A stretch of DNA of 28,371 nt from Chara braunii (lineage: Eukaryota > Streptophyta > Charophyceae > Charales > Characeae), in assembly GCA_003427395.1 (NCBI GenBank), contig BFEA01000353.1, positions 1,005,225 through 1,033,595 of the forward strand. The letters are read 5' to 3'. Shown here in pieces: positions 9,238-19,259 of the stretch; position 1 is the first letter of the stretch, and the number at the start of each line of letters is the position of its first letter. Made by a program: the position numbers and the translations under genes. The notes under the pieces are model-generated. The model was not told where the DNA came from. It was given only the letters and a program-made list of their open reading frames with translations, and did no database searches.

Positions 9238-10247
9238 TGCCATCATTGTCGTCAGCTGCGACATTTCGTTAGGAATTGCCAATCGCAACAAATCTCGAAT
9301 TTCATTGTTTTTTTAGGCAACGTCCGGGGAGAGTTCGAACGAGGCTCGTCTTCATACGACAACTTGAATGATGAGATACTGTCGGTATCCAGATCGAACG
9401 CCATTATGTCGTATCATGTACCACGGAACAACGAAAACCACAACAGAGGTGACCAGTACAATAATTATTATGGTGGTGTTAACAATCCTTACAGTCGTCA
9501 AGAGTGACAAAAGAGCAACTGGTGGACTGACAACCGAGAACGGGAAAAGAACGACAAGGTCGACAAGTTGTGGGATTGGTTTGTTAAGGAGATGAAAGCG
9601 AATGAGAAAGTGAAACGTGAAAATGACAAAGCGGTTAAAGAGGAGAAGAAAATAAAAAAGTTGAGAAGTATAGAAGAAGAGAAGGCTAAAGGTCATAGGG
9701 TATTTAAAAAAGATGAAAAGAAACTTCACAGTATGGTCGAGGACAACATGAAGGTAGTCTACGAAGAAGTTTTGAATGAGAAGGCGTCCTCGAGCGGGGA
9801 GGCGGTAACGAGTGTAAATGACAAGTTACGTAGACGAGAACAAGAGAATATATGGTGGACAGAGGACACAGATGCACGCGAAGAGATTGAGAAGTGGAGG
9901 AATGAAGAACTTGCAAGACTCAAGAAAACAATTGAAGATCTGAAGCACCTTACACTTGAAAAGGCTATCAAAGAGTTGACATCTTTCAAACAGGACAATC
10001 AAACGTTTATTCACGAAATGCTACTTGTGCGAGATGAGGTGGAATACCTAAAACGAGGCTGCAAGAGAGGATTTGTGGCGGTGACATAGAAGAGTCCACT
10101 AATGGAACAACTCACAAGAAGAAAGAAACGGCGAAAAATGAAGAAACACCGGCGAGATTTGAGAAGTTTGTGGAAGCCTATAGGAAGTTTCGTGATGAGA
10201 GGAACCTGAGGAACGGTGTCGTGAGCATCGGTCCAACACCACACTAA
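9238..10247 (+). pseudogene. CCHC zinc-knuckle / coiled-coil retroelement protein (ORF1/Gag-like), broken
   Basis: The reading frame carries CHHCRQLRHFVRNC (9238-9279), a perfect C-x2-C-x4-H-x4-C knuckle that would bind nucleic acid. An Asn/Tyr-rich linker follows, then a very Lys/Glu-rich coiled-coil stretch (about 9568-10060) with WWTDN and IEKWRNEELARLKK motifs. An in-frame TGA at 9505-9507 splits an otherwise continuous frame. A second lesion near 10055-10088 shifts the frame; sense continues (TPARFEKFVEAYRKFRDERN) to TAA at 10245-10247. The open frame extends upstream to 9145, but that part is a T-rich tract ending in CAG at 9225-9227 and reads like an intron acceptor, not a signal peptide. 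The layout fits an RNA-binding ORF1/Gag-like protein of a retroelement. The resemblance to charophyte repeat proteins is from memory. Confidence 0.7.
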
Positions 10248-11887
10248 ACGGGGCGGGACCCTCCTGGCCGCGTCACGCATGAGTTGGTTTATTCCTTATC
10301 GCGATACTTATGGAGTTTCCGCAAGCCGCTCCGACCGAGTGCGCCAACCATACCTCTTGCGAGCCCCTACGACAGGATAAGGCCTACACGAGGCACGACT
10401 TACCTCCACCTTACGGGAGTTGTCACCTCCCTTCGGTGGGCGTATCCCCACCGAGCTACCAGTCCACAGTACGAAAGTTAATTAGTTGCAATCACAAAGG
10501 TAGACCAGCCGAGGGCGTTTCTCGTTCGTTGTAGCATAGGAAGTAGGCGCGGTTTTACGCCTCTATGGGACCCGCACGAGAATCGACGCCTTGGGGGGCC
10601 GAGGTACCAAGCACGACCAGTCGTCGGTCGATTAGGATGCTTCCCACTCACCATACGTACGTCACTCTAAGAACATAAAAATTAAAATGCACGCACACAT
10701 GCACAAAACGATACAAACAAAACAACGCACACAATCCTAGTCCCTTCAGTAGCCATCTCATAACTTTTCGATGAGGAAATCGGATAGGCGACGCGCACGA
10801 GAATTAGTATAAAACCGCGCAAACACAGGACCTTCCCATATCGACTAGAAATGCATGAATTCGCAAGCAGTCACAATGATGACGTACTATGTAGTGCCCA
10901 TAACCAAACGGTTCACCCCGGCCTTTAGGTTGAGTGTCCCGGTGGGCAGGGCAAATAGGCTTTTCGCGGGGGGGTGATCCCTTCCATGCAGAGTCTAAGA
11001 CCTGGGATGTCCTGGACAAGGACCTCGAATCCAGGCCTAGGACTAACGTCCGACTAAGAAATCTCTTTAAGAAGCATACAACAAATAAAGGGGGGGTTCC
11101 TCCCTTTCTCAATCTCAACCCCAATTAAATTCTTAAGTGTGGGTCCCTCAGACTAGCGAACACCCAAACATAGGTATGTACATGTAAATATGTATAAGGG
11201 GAACAAGTATGTGACGATCACTTCTCACAATCACAGTGAGACTCCTCACATCCTTATATATGCATGTGATCAAGGCAATCAAATCCACAGCCCGAACCAT
11301 AGAACATACTTGTAATCGCATCAAAGAGTCAACCAAAAATCCACACACTACACGGAATCAACTTCAACCATTCTTTATACTCATACCCCTTGCTTTAGCC
11401 ATGCAAACCCCAACCTTTGTCCAACCTTCCATAATTAAATACTTAGTACCTTTGTTAAATGACCATTCAATAAAAGTTCGGGTGAAAACCTTAATAAAAC
11501 AATAGAGACCACCAGGGCTAAAGCCTTTTAGGTTGAGTATTGAGGATGAATTGGAGTCGTAAATCGACGAATCGGCAACCGACCTTTTATCAGTGATAAC
11601 AGAAGATGATCATCGTGGGATTAAGCTGGATCTATTCCAGATCTTGAATCAAACGATTATGAGGACATGTAACACAGGACATACCAATACCCAAGCTAAA
11701 TTCACAAGTGTATGAAGAATAAAGATGGAGCACATTCTCACTCAAGGTCCTCCTACAAGTTAAACCTAGGCCTACCTCTAAGCCAGTACCTTACGTAAGG
11801 TAGACCTATGACAGCATTTCCCTTATTCATGATGGATTGTCAGAATCGCCATCTGTCAATATATAATCTAACTTCCTTTGAACTAAG
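10248..11887. other. Non-coding stretch with small hairpins
   Basis: No gene recognised. A perfect 8-bp hairpin TCGGTGGG / CCCACCGA lies at 10433-10440 and 10447-10454. A GCGCGGTTTTA / TAAAACCGCGC pair lies at 10548-10558 and 10810-10820. GTCCTGGACAAGGAC is near 11010. From here to about 17.3 kb the plus strand becomes A+C-rich, unlike the T-rich sequence to the left. Confidence 0.45.
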
Positions 11888-12450
11888 AAAATTTCGGCAG
11901 CGCTTCCCGTAGGAAAAGTGTCTTCTCAGAAGTTATAGTAACTCAAATATGAAGACAAAAACAATCTCTAATATTGGAAAGTCAAATTTTGTCTAACTCC
12001 CCGAATTAGTAAAAATTTGGGCAGCACTCCTTTTATAAAAAAAGACTTTTCAGATTTTTATTAAGTCAAATATGAACCCAGAGCAAACCTTGAGTTCAAC
12101 GAAGACGAAATTTAACTAACTCCTTAGATTTGTAAAAATTTCGGTAGCGCTTCCCGTAAAGAAAATGTTATTCCAATATTTATACAAAGCTAAGTGCATA
12201 GTCAAAAAGTGACTTTGACTTCTCAAAATTCAATTTTGACTAACTTCCTAAATTAGCAAAAACTTGGGGCAGCACTCCGTTTAGAAAGGGAGACCTTCCA
12301 GATTTTTACTAAGCCATATATAAAAGTCAGACAAACTGAACTTTGAAAAAACAAAATCTAACTAACTCTTTGGTTTTGTAGAAATTTTGGCAGCGCTTCC
12401 CGTAGAGAAAGTAGCTTACCAAGATTTATACAAGACCAAGTATAAATGAT
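11888..12450 (-). repeat. 123-bp satellite, five monomers of two alternating types
   Basis: Monomers start at 11888, 12012, 12135, 12259 and 12381 (spacing 122-124). Type A (1st, 3rd, 5th) has a core like TTTCGGCAGCGCTTCCCGTA; type B (2nd, 4th) has GGGCAGCACTCC followed by TTTA. The A-B-A-B-A order makes a higher-order unit of about 246 bp. Other shared blocks include CTAACTCC and CAGATTTTTA(C/T)TAAG. Similar 'GCTGCCGAAATTT' motifs (minus strand) seem familiar to me from plant retroelement repeats, but that is memory only. Strand is given by that reading and is not certain. Confidence 0.85.
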
Positions 12451-12720
12451 CCCACAAAATGCAGAAATCGACCTAAGTAAAATAAACTTTGCTCGGGAAA
12501 TGCAGGAATTGAAACTAACTCTTATCGCTCCAGCACATGACGAGCAGCTAAAGCAACTACCTATCAAACTGAAACTCGGACTAAGCAGTAGTCTCACTCC
12601 GCCACATGCAGGCCAAACCACAAAGGTAGGTACACCATCCTAAATTCAACTTGTCAAACAATAGATCATAGTCTTTCAATGATTTATCCCTTTATACCCA
12701 GCGTACATAGGGCATAAAGC

Positions 12721-13444
12721 TAGACCACCCAAACTTATAGAACATGTCTAACTCAGTCATTGAGTATACACAAACACAGGGCACAACAATTTTTCTCTTC
12801 TTTGGGCATATGACCAGGTCACCCTAGTCGCCCTGAACTGTTTAAGTATCCCAATTTTATATAATTATCTGCACTTAGTCTTTTGAGGAAGCATATAACT
12901 GAACCGATCATCTTTAGCTCAAGATTCAGTCTGCCCTTTCGTACCACAAATTTATTCTTAGTTAATACTCCTTTCAGTTGGTGATAAGCTATAGTCAGAC
13001 CACCTAAACTTATGGAACCTTGTCTAACTAGTTTGTTCATAGATAAAATAATAGTAAAGTATAGCCAAGTTAGAGTCTTTTGGTTCCAGCATGTGCGTGA
13101 CATTGGACCAAGACCACACAAACTTATGAAAAATCTTCGATCCTCAACCTGGTTCTTTCTCTTAAAGCCAAAGCAGAAAGAGGTTGAGCCACTTAAACTT
13201 ATGAAACATGCTCAGAACTCCTCGTTCAGAAGAAAAAAAAAAAATAAAAGAAACTCAAAGTTAGCAAGGCGACCAAGCCACCTAAACTTATGGAACATGC
13301 TTGGCCCCTGAAAAGTCATCCACATGTAGCCCTCGCAAGTCAGAGCAACCAGACCACCCAAACTTATGGAACATGTCTGGTTCTCCAAGCAACGCAAAAT
13401 AAACATAGCATTGGGTCTCCCCAAACTTATTGAGATATGCCCAG
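12721..13444. repeat. Seven hairpins with conserved 20-nt loop and covarying stems
   Basis: The core CACCYAAACTTATGGAACAT recurs seven times, beginning near 12726, 13001, 13115, 13190, 13279, 13355 and 13419. It is flanked by arms that differ between copies yet stay complementary: TAGAC/GTCTA (12721-12750), AGAC/GTCT (12997-13025), AAGA/TCTT (13110-13137), TGAGC/GCTCA (13185-13214), CCAAGC/GCTTGG (13273-13304), AACCAGAC/GTCTGGTT (13347-13382) and TGGGT/GCCCA with one G-T pair (13412-13443). The loop is usually exactly 20 nt. Spacers are 64-275 bp and not alike, except that a CTCAACCT / AGGTTGAG pair closes the spacer before the fourth copy. The function is unknown. Confidence 0.7.
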
Positions 13445-16400
13445 CCTTTGATAGACCCAGTCGAACTCAAGCAAAACTGCCTTCCTCCCATCCTTCCCCC
13501 AGACGCAACCTCACAATCTGCTTTCAGTCAAACAATGAAACTGAGACTGGCATTGCGCATACATTCCTTTACTTAGTCTGAATCATGTCCTGAAAATCAA
13601 ACTCAAAGTCAAAGTAAGGGTGCACACAATATACTCATTCAAAACGCAACGATATGGGTTATAACTGAGTTTATAGAAGGAAGGAGAAAGTTTTACCTTT
13701 CTATTCCCTGCCTCCAGAACTCCTCCTGAGTTCCGGCATAGCTTCCACAATCGGTGGGCTGACTCCCCACATAGTCTTGATGCGGTCGTACAAGTTGCAA
13801 TCCGGTCTGCCGCCCTCCTCTCAGAACAGGACTAGACTTAGAGTAAGAAGGGCAGAAGGAGGGGTTTCAGACGCTCGAGATACAAGAGAGGGACTGGCTC
13901 AACTCTCCGGAGAGGGCTTGAAATCTCGAATCATCTGAGGGCTCCGCAATGGTAGCCAAATCGCCCGACTGTGACTAACTTAAAACCAAGCTGCTGACCG
14001 TTGATCTCCAGATGACTCCCCAACTTGATCACATTTCCTTGCTGCAGTTCTCTTTCCTCATAATTGGACTGTTGTTGTGCATCCCGAAGAGACTGTGCTC
14101 AGGTAGTTCACGCTCCACCGTCAACCATAGCAACCACCTACGACCAACACAGCAATGCCCAACAAAAAAAGAAAAAGCACAGTACGTTCCGAGTGTCAGC
14201 GCACAGCAACAGTGCTGATTGCAAACAACAAAGCCCAGCTGCTCAGTGACCAGTGAACTTGGTGAGCACATCCAGCAACGAGGTCCGTCAATTCGTACTT
14301 TGTTAAAGACGACGGACAACGCACTTGGCCAACAGATAGACCTTCAACCCACAACTAGCCTTACGACACTCGCTCGACAGAATGAGCAGTGTATCAACCC
14401 TCTGATAGTTTACACTCTCATTTTTTGCCCCACACTACTTCACATGACAGGCTGAGCAACCAATTCGTCTACAGTCGTCCGCACAGATAGATAGGGAGGG
14501 TTACTCTCGTTGATGCGACAAGCGAACCTGGAGCAAACTTCCGCTTAGAGTTTGGGCCAAGCGTACTGTAGTTAGTCATCGTAGTTCCCTTCGCCTTTCT
14601 TCTCGCATCACGAAGACAAACGGTGCTCCCGTTCCCGCACATGCACACGCAGCAAGATAGACGGTAGCTCCGCTCTTTAGTCAAATAAGCACGACTGTAG
14701 TGAACCTCTTTGCTCGAATTCGGCTAAGCATGCCCCTCATAAAAGTGCAATCCATCCGACCAACTTGCAAGCCTTTGATCCCTTTGTTCACTTCTTTCGC
14801 TACTCGGTTCAGCAGGTGGATGGTGTCCCGATCAACAGGTAAGTTTCTACTCTCGCTAGTTGCCCTCTTGTCATTACGTCCGATATACGTTGGCCAACGG
14901 GTAAGTCCCCAGTCTCGCTGCTCACTTCTATGTTATTCTGAACACAATATAACTAGGGTCAAAATGAACCTTCTATTAAAACACAGAAGTAGACATTGTC
15001 GCCCCGCTGTGTACTGCTGCGCCCACTTTCACACCAAGAAATCCGATGAATCTTTCGTTAAAACGGGGACAGGTGCTCTCTAAAGTCTCTAGGTCACCTT
15101 TTCACCCAAGGCGCAACCCCTAGCACTACTTTTGATCAAAGTACCAACCTCCTCACAAAACCAACACTACTATCTCGGTCGCAACACCCTTTCCTTCGCG
15201 CAGCCCTGGACTATCGTACCGCCTAATCTGCATCCCCACTGTCAAATCCGACCATATCATCGGATTCGCCCTCCTGCAGATCGCCTACTTCGATGCTTCT
15301 CTCACTTGATTCCGTCCAGATTCGCACGAGATCTACATCTCCTGCTTCGCCATGCCCCTCTTTCTCGATACCACCGCACACCCTTCTTTTCTGTTAGCTC
15401 GGTTCCTAGTGGCTCATTACTAAAACTAACCGCAGATTTGAAGTCGCTATGCCTCAAGAACTCAGATTATGCCCCTATCTTACTTAATTTCATCAAGAAT
15501 CGAGTAACATCGTGATTTTTCACTCTCGTCGATTTTTTCTTCCACCATAGCATAGCGCACAACTTTTCCTCCTAACTCCTCCTACACTACTCCCCATACT
15601 AATCCGATTCCACCATTCAGTTCGCCTCGCCTTCAAACCCCATTTATGAATCATCTCTTGCCTGATTCCATGAAGTACTACGTATGCTACCACCTCCTCA
15701 CTCTGTCCCCGCTCGTCACTCACCGCCTCTGTCGTCGACCGTACCCGACGTGCAATCCCGCCCAAGTTCGTCTTTTTTTTTTTTTTTTTTTTCCTTTCTT
15801 TGTTTCACTGCTACCCCCTGTCTCCGGTCCGCTCCCTTCCTACACCCATTCTCTCGGTTGTTTACCACCTCGTCTGTCTGCCGTCCTTCTTACCTGCTCC
15901 CGACTTCGTACACAACTAGCGTACCGAGCACAAAGTTGCTTTCCGACTCGCGTTGTCTTTCTTATCCATCCGCCACCTAGTCTTCCTGTCACCCCGCTCG
16001 CCTGGTCCCCGTTCTTTGCCTCCCTCGTTCTACAGGCAGCGGCTAGCGCAACCCGGTTTTTCCTCGATTGTAGTCGTAGTCCCAAGCGGACCTCGGGAGG
16101 GGGCGTTAGTTTGTAGTTAGTCCGACTAGTCTTTCGTCCCTTTGACCGAACCCGACGGGCGACAATAAGCTAATACGACTGCGTGCCCCACCTGCTTAGG
16201 CAGAGTCGACCATCCTTTTGGTCCCTAAAGGGCATGCTCACACTTAGAGCATCTCTCGGCAGATCGTGGTTGGTGGACGCGGCACCCGCAGAAGGCCCAC
16301 ACCATCCTTTGGCTGCAACCCCACGGCCTGCTCAGAATATTATCTGATTCCCTCCCACCTTAGGCTATCGACACTCTTCAAGTGAGAAACGAGGGAAACC

Positions 16401-17344
16401 ACGACCACGGACCCCACGTGCTTTAACCCCTCCTTAGTCCAAATTTTAAGATGGGCGAGGCAAAGCAATTTCGTCAACCTCCCGACACGCGGGAACTTAT
16501 AGGTCAACCAAAGAGGCGAGCGTTTTCAAAATCCTCGACCGTCGTGACGACCTTTAAATTCGGCGCCTCGTCTGAGTCAAGAAATGTTGACGCATGGACA
16601 ATAAAAATAAAACAATAATAAAATATCTAAACATTTTTAACCGTCAAAATACCGCGAACGAGAAAAAGGGACCGCTAATACCATTATGACGCCTCAGTCG
16701 GCAAAACCAAGGGGGATAGCCCCGTCGGCCCCTCAACCCCTCGGTTTCTTCGCGTTGCTCTGATATCCCCTCGTCATCGCCGCTCGACCTCAATCCCTAA
16801 ATCTCTCTGATGAAAATTTGACACTGTAACTAATAATGTTAGGCCCAAGGCTGGGTCTAGTTTTGGTGGACACCTTAGATAAGCGGACATTGCACAACGC
16901 GCAAATTTGCTCGAAGCTTTTTCAAAGTCGCCTTATCGTCGATGTCTTCCTTCATACGTACACGCAAGTCAAAGGCTCGCGCACCAATCACAAGACGGGA
17001 TCTCTTTAATCTTAGCTTAATCATAAATAAAAGTATGGTCGGCGATCACGCCGGTTCTTCAATCATCAACAATTAAAATCACGCGCGCCTCAAACTTGCA
17101 CGCCCACACACTCGCTATTCTAGTTAACCAAACTGCCAACGTAAACCACAGACATAGCCGCGCCTCGCGCGGTATACTTGAACTTTAAACCCTACTTATT
17201 TTCTGTCACTTGCAAAAACCAGGGCGGATACCCTTGTAAGGGTATTCGCACCGACAACGGGAAGTTTCAACTCTTAACTATCATATCAATCGGATCAAAA
17301 TACGTTCACCGCCAAGCTCAAGATGAAAGTTGTTCGCAAAGAAA
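13445..17344. other. Long stretch without a recognisable gene
   Basis: C-rich plus strand, pyrimidine-rich from about 15200 to 16100 with a T run at 15771-15792. Several frames are open for 60-150 codons on both strands, but their peptides are low-complexity or unfamiliar. Minus-strand fragments around 13700-14050 and 14700-14930 read somewhat like protein but contain stops and show no motif I know. A Cys/His cluster (CGCRVHQPRSAERCSKCEH, minus strand) lies within about 16220-16300 and is too short to assign. I see no RNA gene. Confidence 0.4.
17224..17249. other. Strong 11-bp hairpin
   Basis: GCGGATACCCT (17224-17234) pairs with AGGGTATTCGC (17239-17249) with one G-T pair and the loop TGTA. 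It has no T run after it, so it is not a typical terminator. Confidence 0.6.
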
Positions 17345-17679
17345 TGATTTTCGAAGACTCCGAGAGCGGAAGGAGGATCTGAGGAAGAGCAGGTGGGTAA
17401 TAATGTTAGGGTTACCTTCGTGAGAAAGGTGGGGGAGGAGCATGATGTTTTCCTCAAACGTGGCAACAATGACCTTGAAAAATTACGAAAGGCTCGGCTA
17501 AAAGTGCTATATAACAAGAAACGTATATAGCAAGGGCATTTGGAAACACGTTACCAAGAAGGTTGTTGAAAGAAGGTGTCGATGATGATAATAAAGATGG
17601 AGAGGAAAACTCGGTCGACATCGCTGAAACTTTCAGAGGCAAACAAGGCATTGCAGAGACATTGCAGTCTTGGTTCTGA
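17345..17679 (+). pseudogene. C-terminal piece of an ORF1-like retroelement protein, frameshifted
   Basis: Frame 2 is open from about 17345 to a TAG at 17528 and reads as charged protein (EEEQVGNNVRVTFVRKVGEE, then FLKRGNNDLEKLRKARLKVL). Coding sense then moves to frame 1 (IARAFGNTLPRRLLKEGVDD and onward, acidic) up to TGA at 17677-17679. A short reading 17323-17382 (MKVVRKEMIF) overlaps its start in another frame. The Lys/Arg/Glu-rich character fits the end of the zinc-knuckle/coiled-coil protein at 9238-10247, on the same strand and in the right order. It could be the other half of that same ORF, or a second copy. No catalytic motif is present. Confidence 0.5.
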
Positions 17680-17819
17680 GTGCAAGTGATATTTATTCTT
17701 CAGCCCTTATACATAAGTTGAAGGATATGTTGGGTAATACAATGTTAGATAACTTATTTCATTGGTACCTGCGTAGCACGGCGAATGTGTGACCCTGCCG
17801 TTCGGGCAAACACGTTCTC

Positions 17820-17868
17820 CCGTTCTCGCGAACGGGTCGAGAACACGTTCGCGAGAACGTGTTTTCGA
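17820..17868. other. Two adjacent hairpins, one with a GNRA tetraloop
   Basis: CCGTTC / GAACGG (17820-17825, 17830-17835, loop TCGC) is followed by a 14-bp stem at 17837-17850 and 17855-17868 with one G-T pair and the loop GCGA. GNRA loops are very stable in RNA. The hairpins sit just before a long (GT)n tract. Confidence 0.7.
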
Positions 17869-17964
17869 GGCCGGTGAACGGGTTCGCCTGGGCCGGTACC
17901 GGTCGCCAGCAGGCTTTGGAGGGACCTGGGAAAGCGTCGTTGGTTCTCTTTAGCGTAGGGGCGG

Positions 17965-18021
17965 ATGTGTGTGTGTTTGTGTGTCTGCGTGTCTGTGTGT
18001 GTGCCCCCGTGTGTGTGTGTG

Positions 18022-18073
<52 letters not shown>

Positions 18074-18113
18074 TATGTGTGTGTGTGTGTGTATGTGTGT
18101 ATGTGTGTATGTT
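17965..18113. repeat. (GT)n microsatellite, imperfect
   Basis: About 150 bases of GT with ATGT and CGTG interruptions. The long Cys/Val or Thr/His frames across it come only from the repeat. Confidence 0.9.
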
Positions 18114-18146
18114 GTCATATTCGCTATACCACGACCCTATGAAACA

Positions 18147-18276
18147 CCAAACAACAATCTCAGTGTTACAGGATGTATCAATGGGACGCTGGACTTGGTT
18201 TCGAGTAGATGCCAAACAACAATCTCGGTGTTACAGGATGTATCAATGGGACGTTGGACCCAGTTTCCAGCAAGTG
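18147..18276. repeat. 65-bp tandem duplication
   Basis: CCAAACAACAATCTC begins at 18147 and again at 18212, followed by GTGTTACAGGATGTATCAAT and a GGGACG(C/T)TGGAC block in both. The copies differ at only a few bases. Confidence 0.85.
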
Positions 18277-19259
18277 TCGCTCCCCACCGATAGATGGAGC
18301 AGCCCGACAGATAAACCCTCAATTTTGACAGTTCTCCTACCGCGGTCAGGATAGAGGTATATCACAAGGGCTATCTCGTCCTTCGAAGTTGTCTGTCACG
18401 GTGCGGATCTCCTTTGCGATAAGTCAACGATTGTTAAACAGGTTTATCGATCTATGACGATTAAGTCGTAATTAGAAATTAGTCTCCTGAAGGATGTTCG
18501 TTCGTAGTTGCAAGATAGTAACACTATTATCATTGACAATCAGTCTCATTTTTGCTCACGGTTCTCCAACCTAAATAATTATCTTAACCCCTTTCTGTCC
18601 AATCCAAAATCCCGTAAAGATTTATATTCCCTTAATTTTCGCTACTTATTAGTTTATATATTGTCATTCGCAGTTTCTCAAAGAAAGAAAGTAAGACTAC
18701 ACTACGAGTTATATTAGCGAAAGTTTTTAGGGTTAAATATGATGATATTCGTCTAAAACTCACTATACGTGTTTCTTGTGATACATGTTTGTCGATGAGC
18801 AAATTATAAAATATGTGTATTAGAACGGTGAAAACTTCTGTTATTCGTCCCTCATTATAGGATCTGATTTGTTGACGAGTTTTAATAGTATACCAAAAAA
18901 ATAAAATTGTCGCTGATTACCTTCACAATTTTCGTACCTACGCTCGATTACTCGACCTTTAATGTACGTGTAGCTCGTTTGCTCTTCGAGAGCACACTAC
19001 TAACCATATTGTTTCGCGTTTCTCCTCCTTAAATGTATCACCCCTACTCTCTAATAGTATAAATATACCCTACTGTAACCTACGCTGTAACATTATTTTT
19101 TTCCATCAAATAATTATCTTTTCACTATGTTCTATTCAAAAGGCTACTGAACTCTTTCATATTCCACATGTGGATCTAATGAACTGCTTGTAGAAAATGA
19201 AGAACATACGGGTTACTCGCAATTAGGTACAATGGTAGTTCCAAACGAAAAATTTGATC
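18277..19259. other. AT-rich non-coding stretch before the second RT
   Basis: No motif recognised. It may contain decayed N-terminal RT sequence; near 19226 one frame reads GTMVVPNEKFDRL, which could be part of it. Confidence 0.35.

Noticed and set aside
15132-16116. Open frames of 60-156 codons on both strands
   Set aside because: Pyrimidine-rich composition gives Ser/Pro/Leu/Arg-rich peptides with no domain; overlapping frames are equally open, so none is supported.
16757-16768. Minus-strand GGATATCAGAGC, 10 of 12 bases of the plant initiator-Met primer binding site
   Set aside because: No LTR end (TG...CA) lies next to it, and comparing 10.25-10.8 kb with 16.77-17.3 kb gave no convincing terminal repeat.
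10206-17386. CTGAGGAA at 10206-10213 and 17379-17386 as target duplication of a 7-kb insertion
   Set aside because: An 8-base match is expected by chance over the range searched, and joining there does not continue the correct reading frame.
17754-18354. Long Cys/Val and Thr/His open frames
   Set aside because: They come from the (GT)n/(CA)n tract and are not protein genes.
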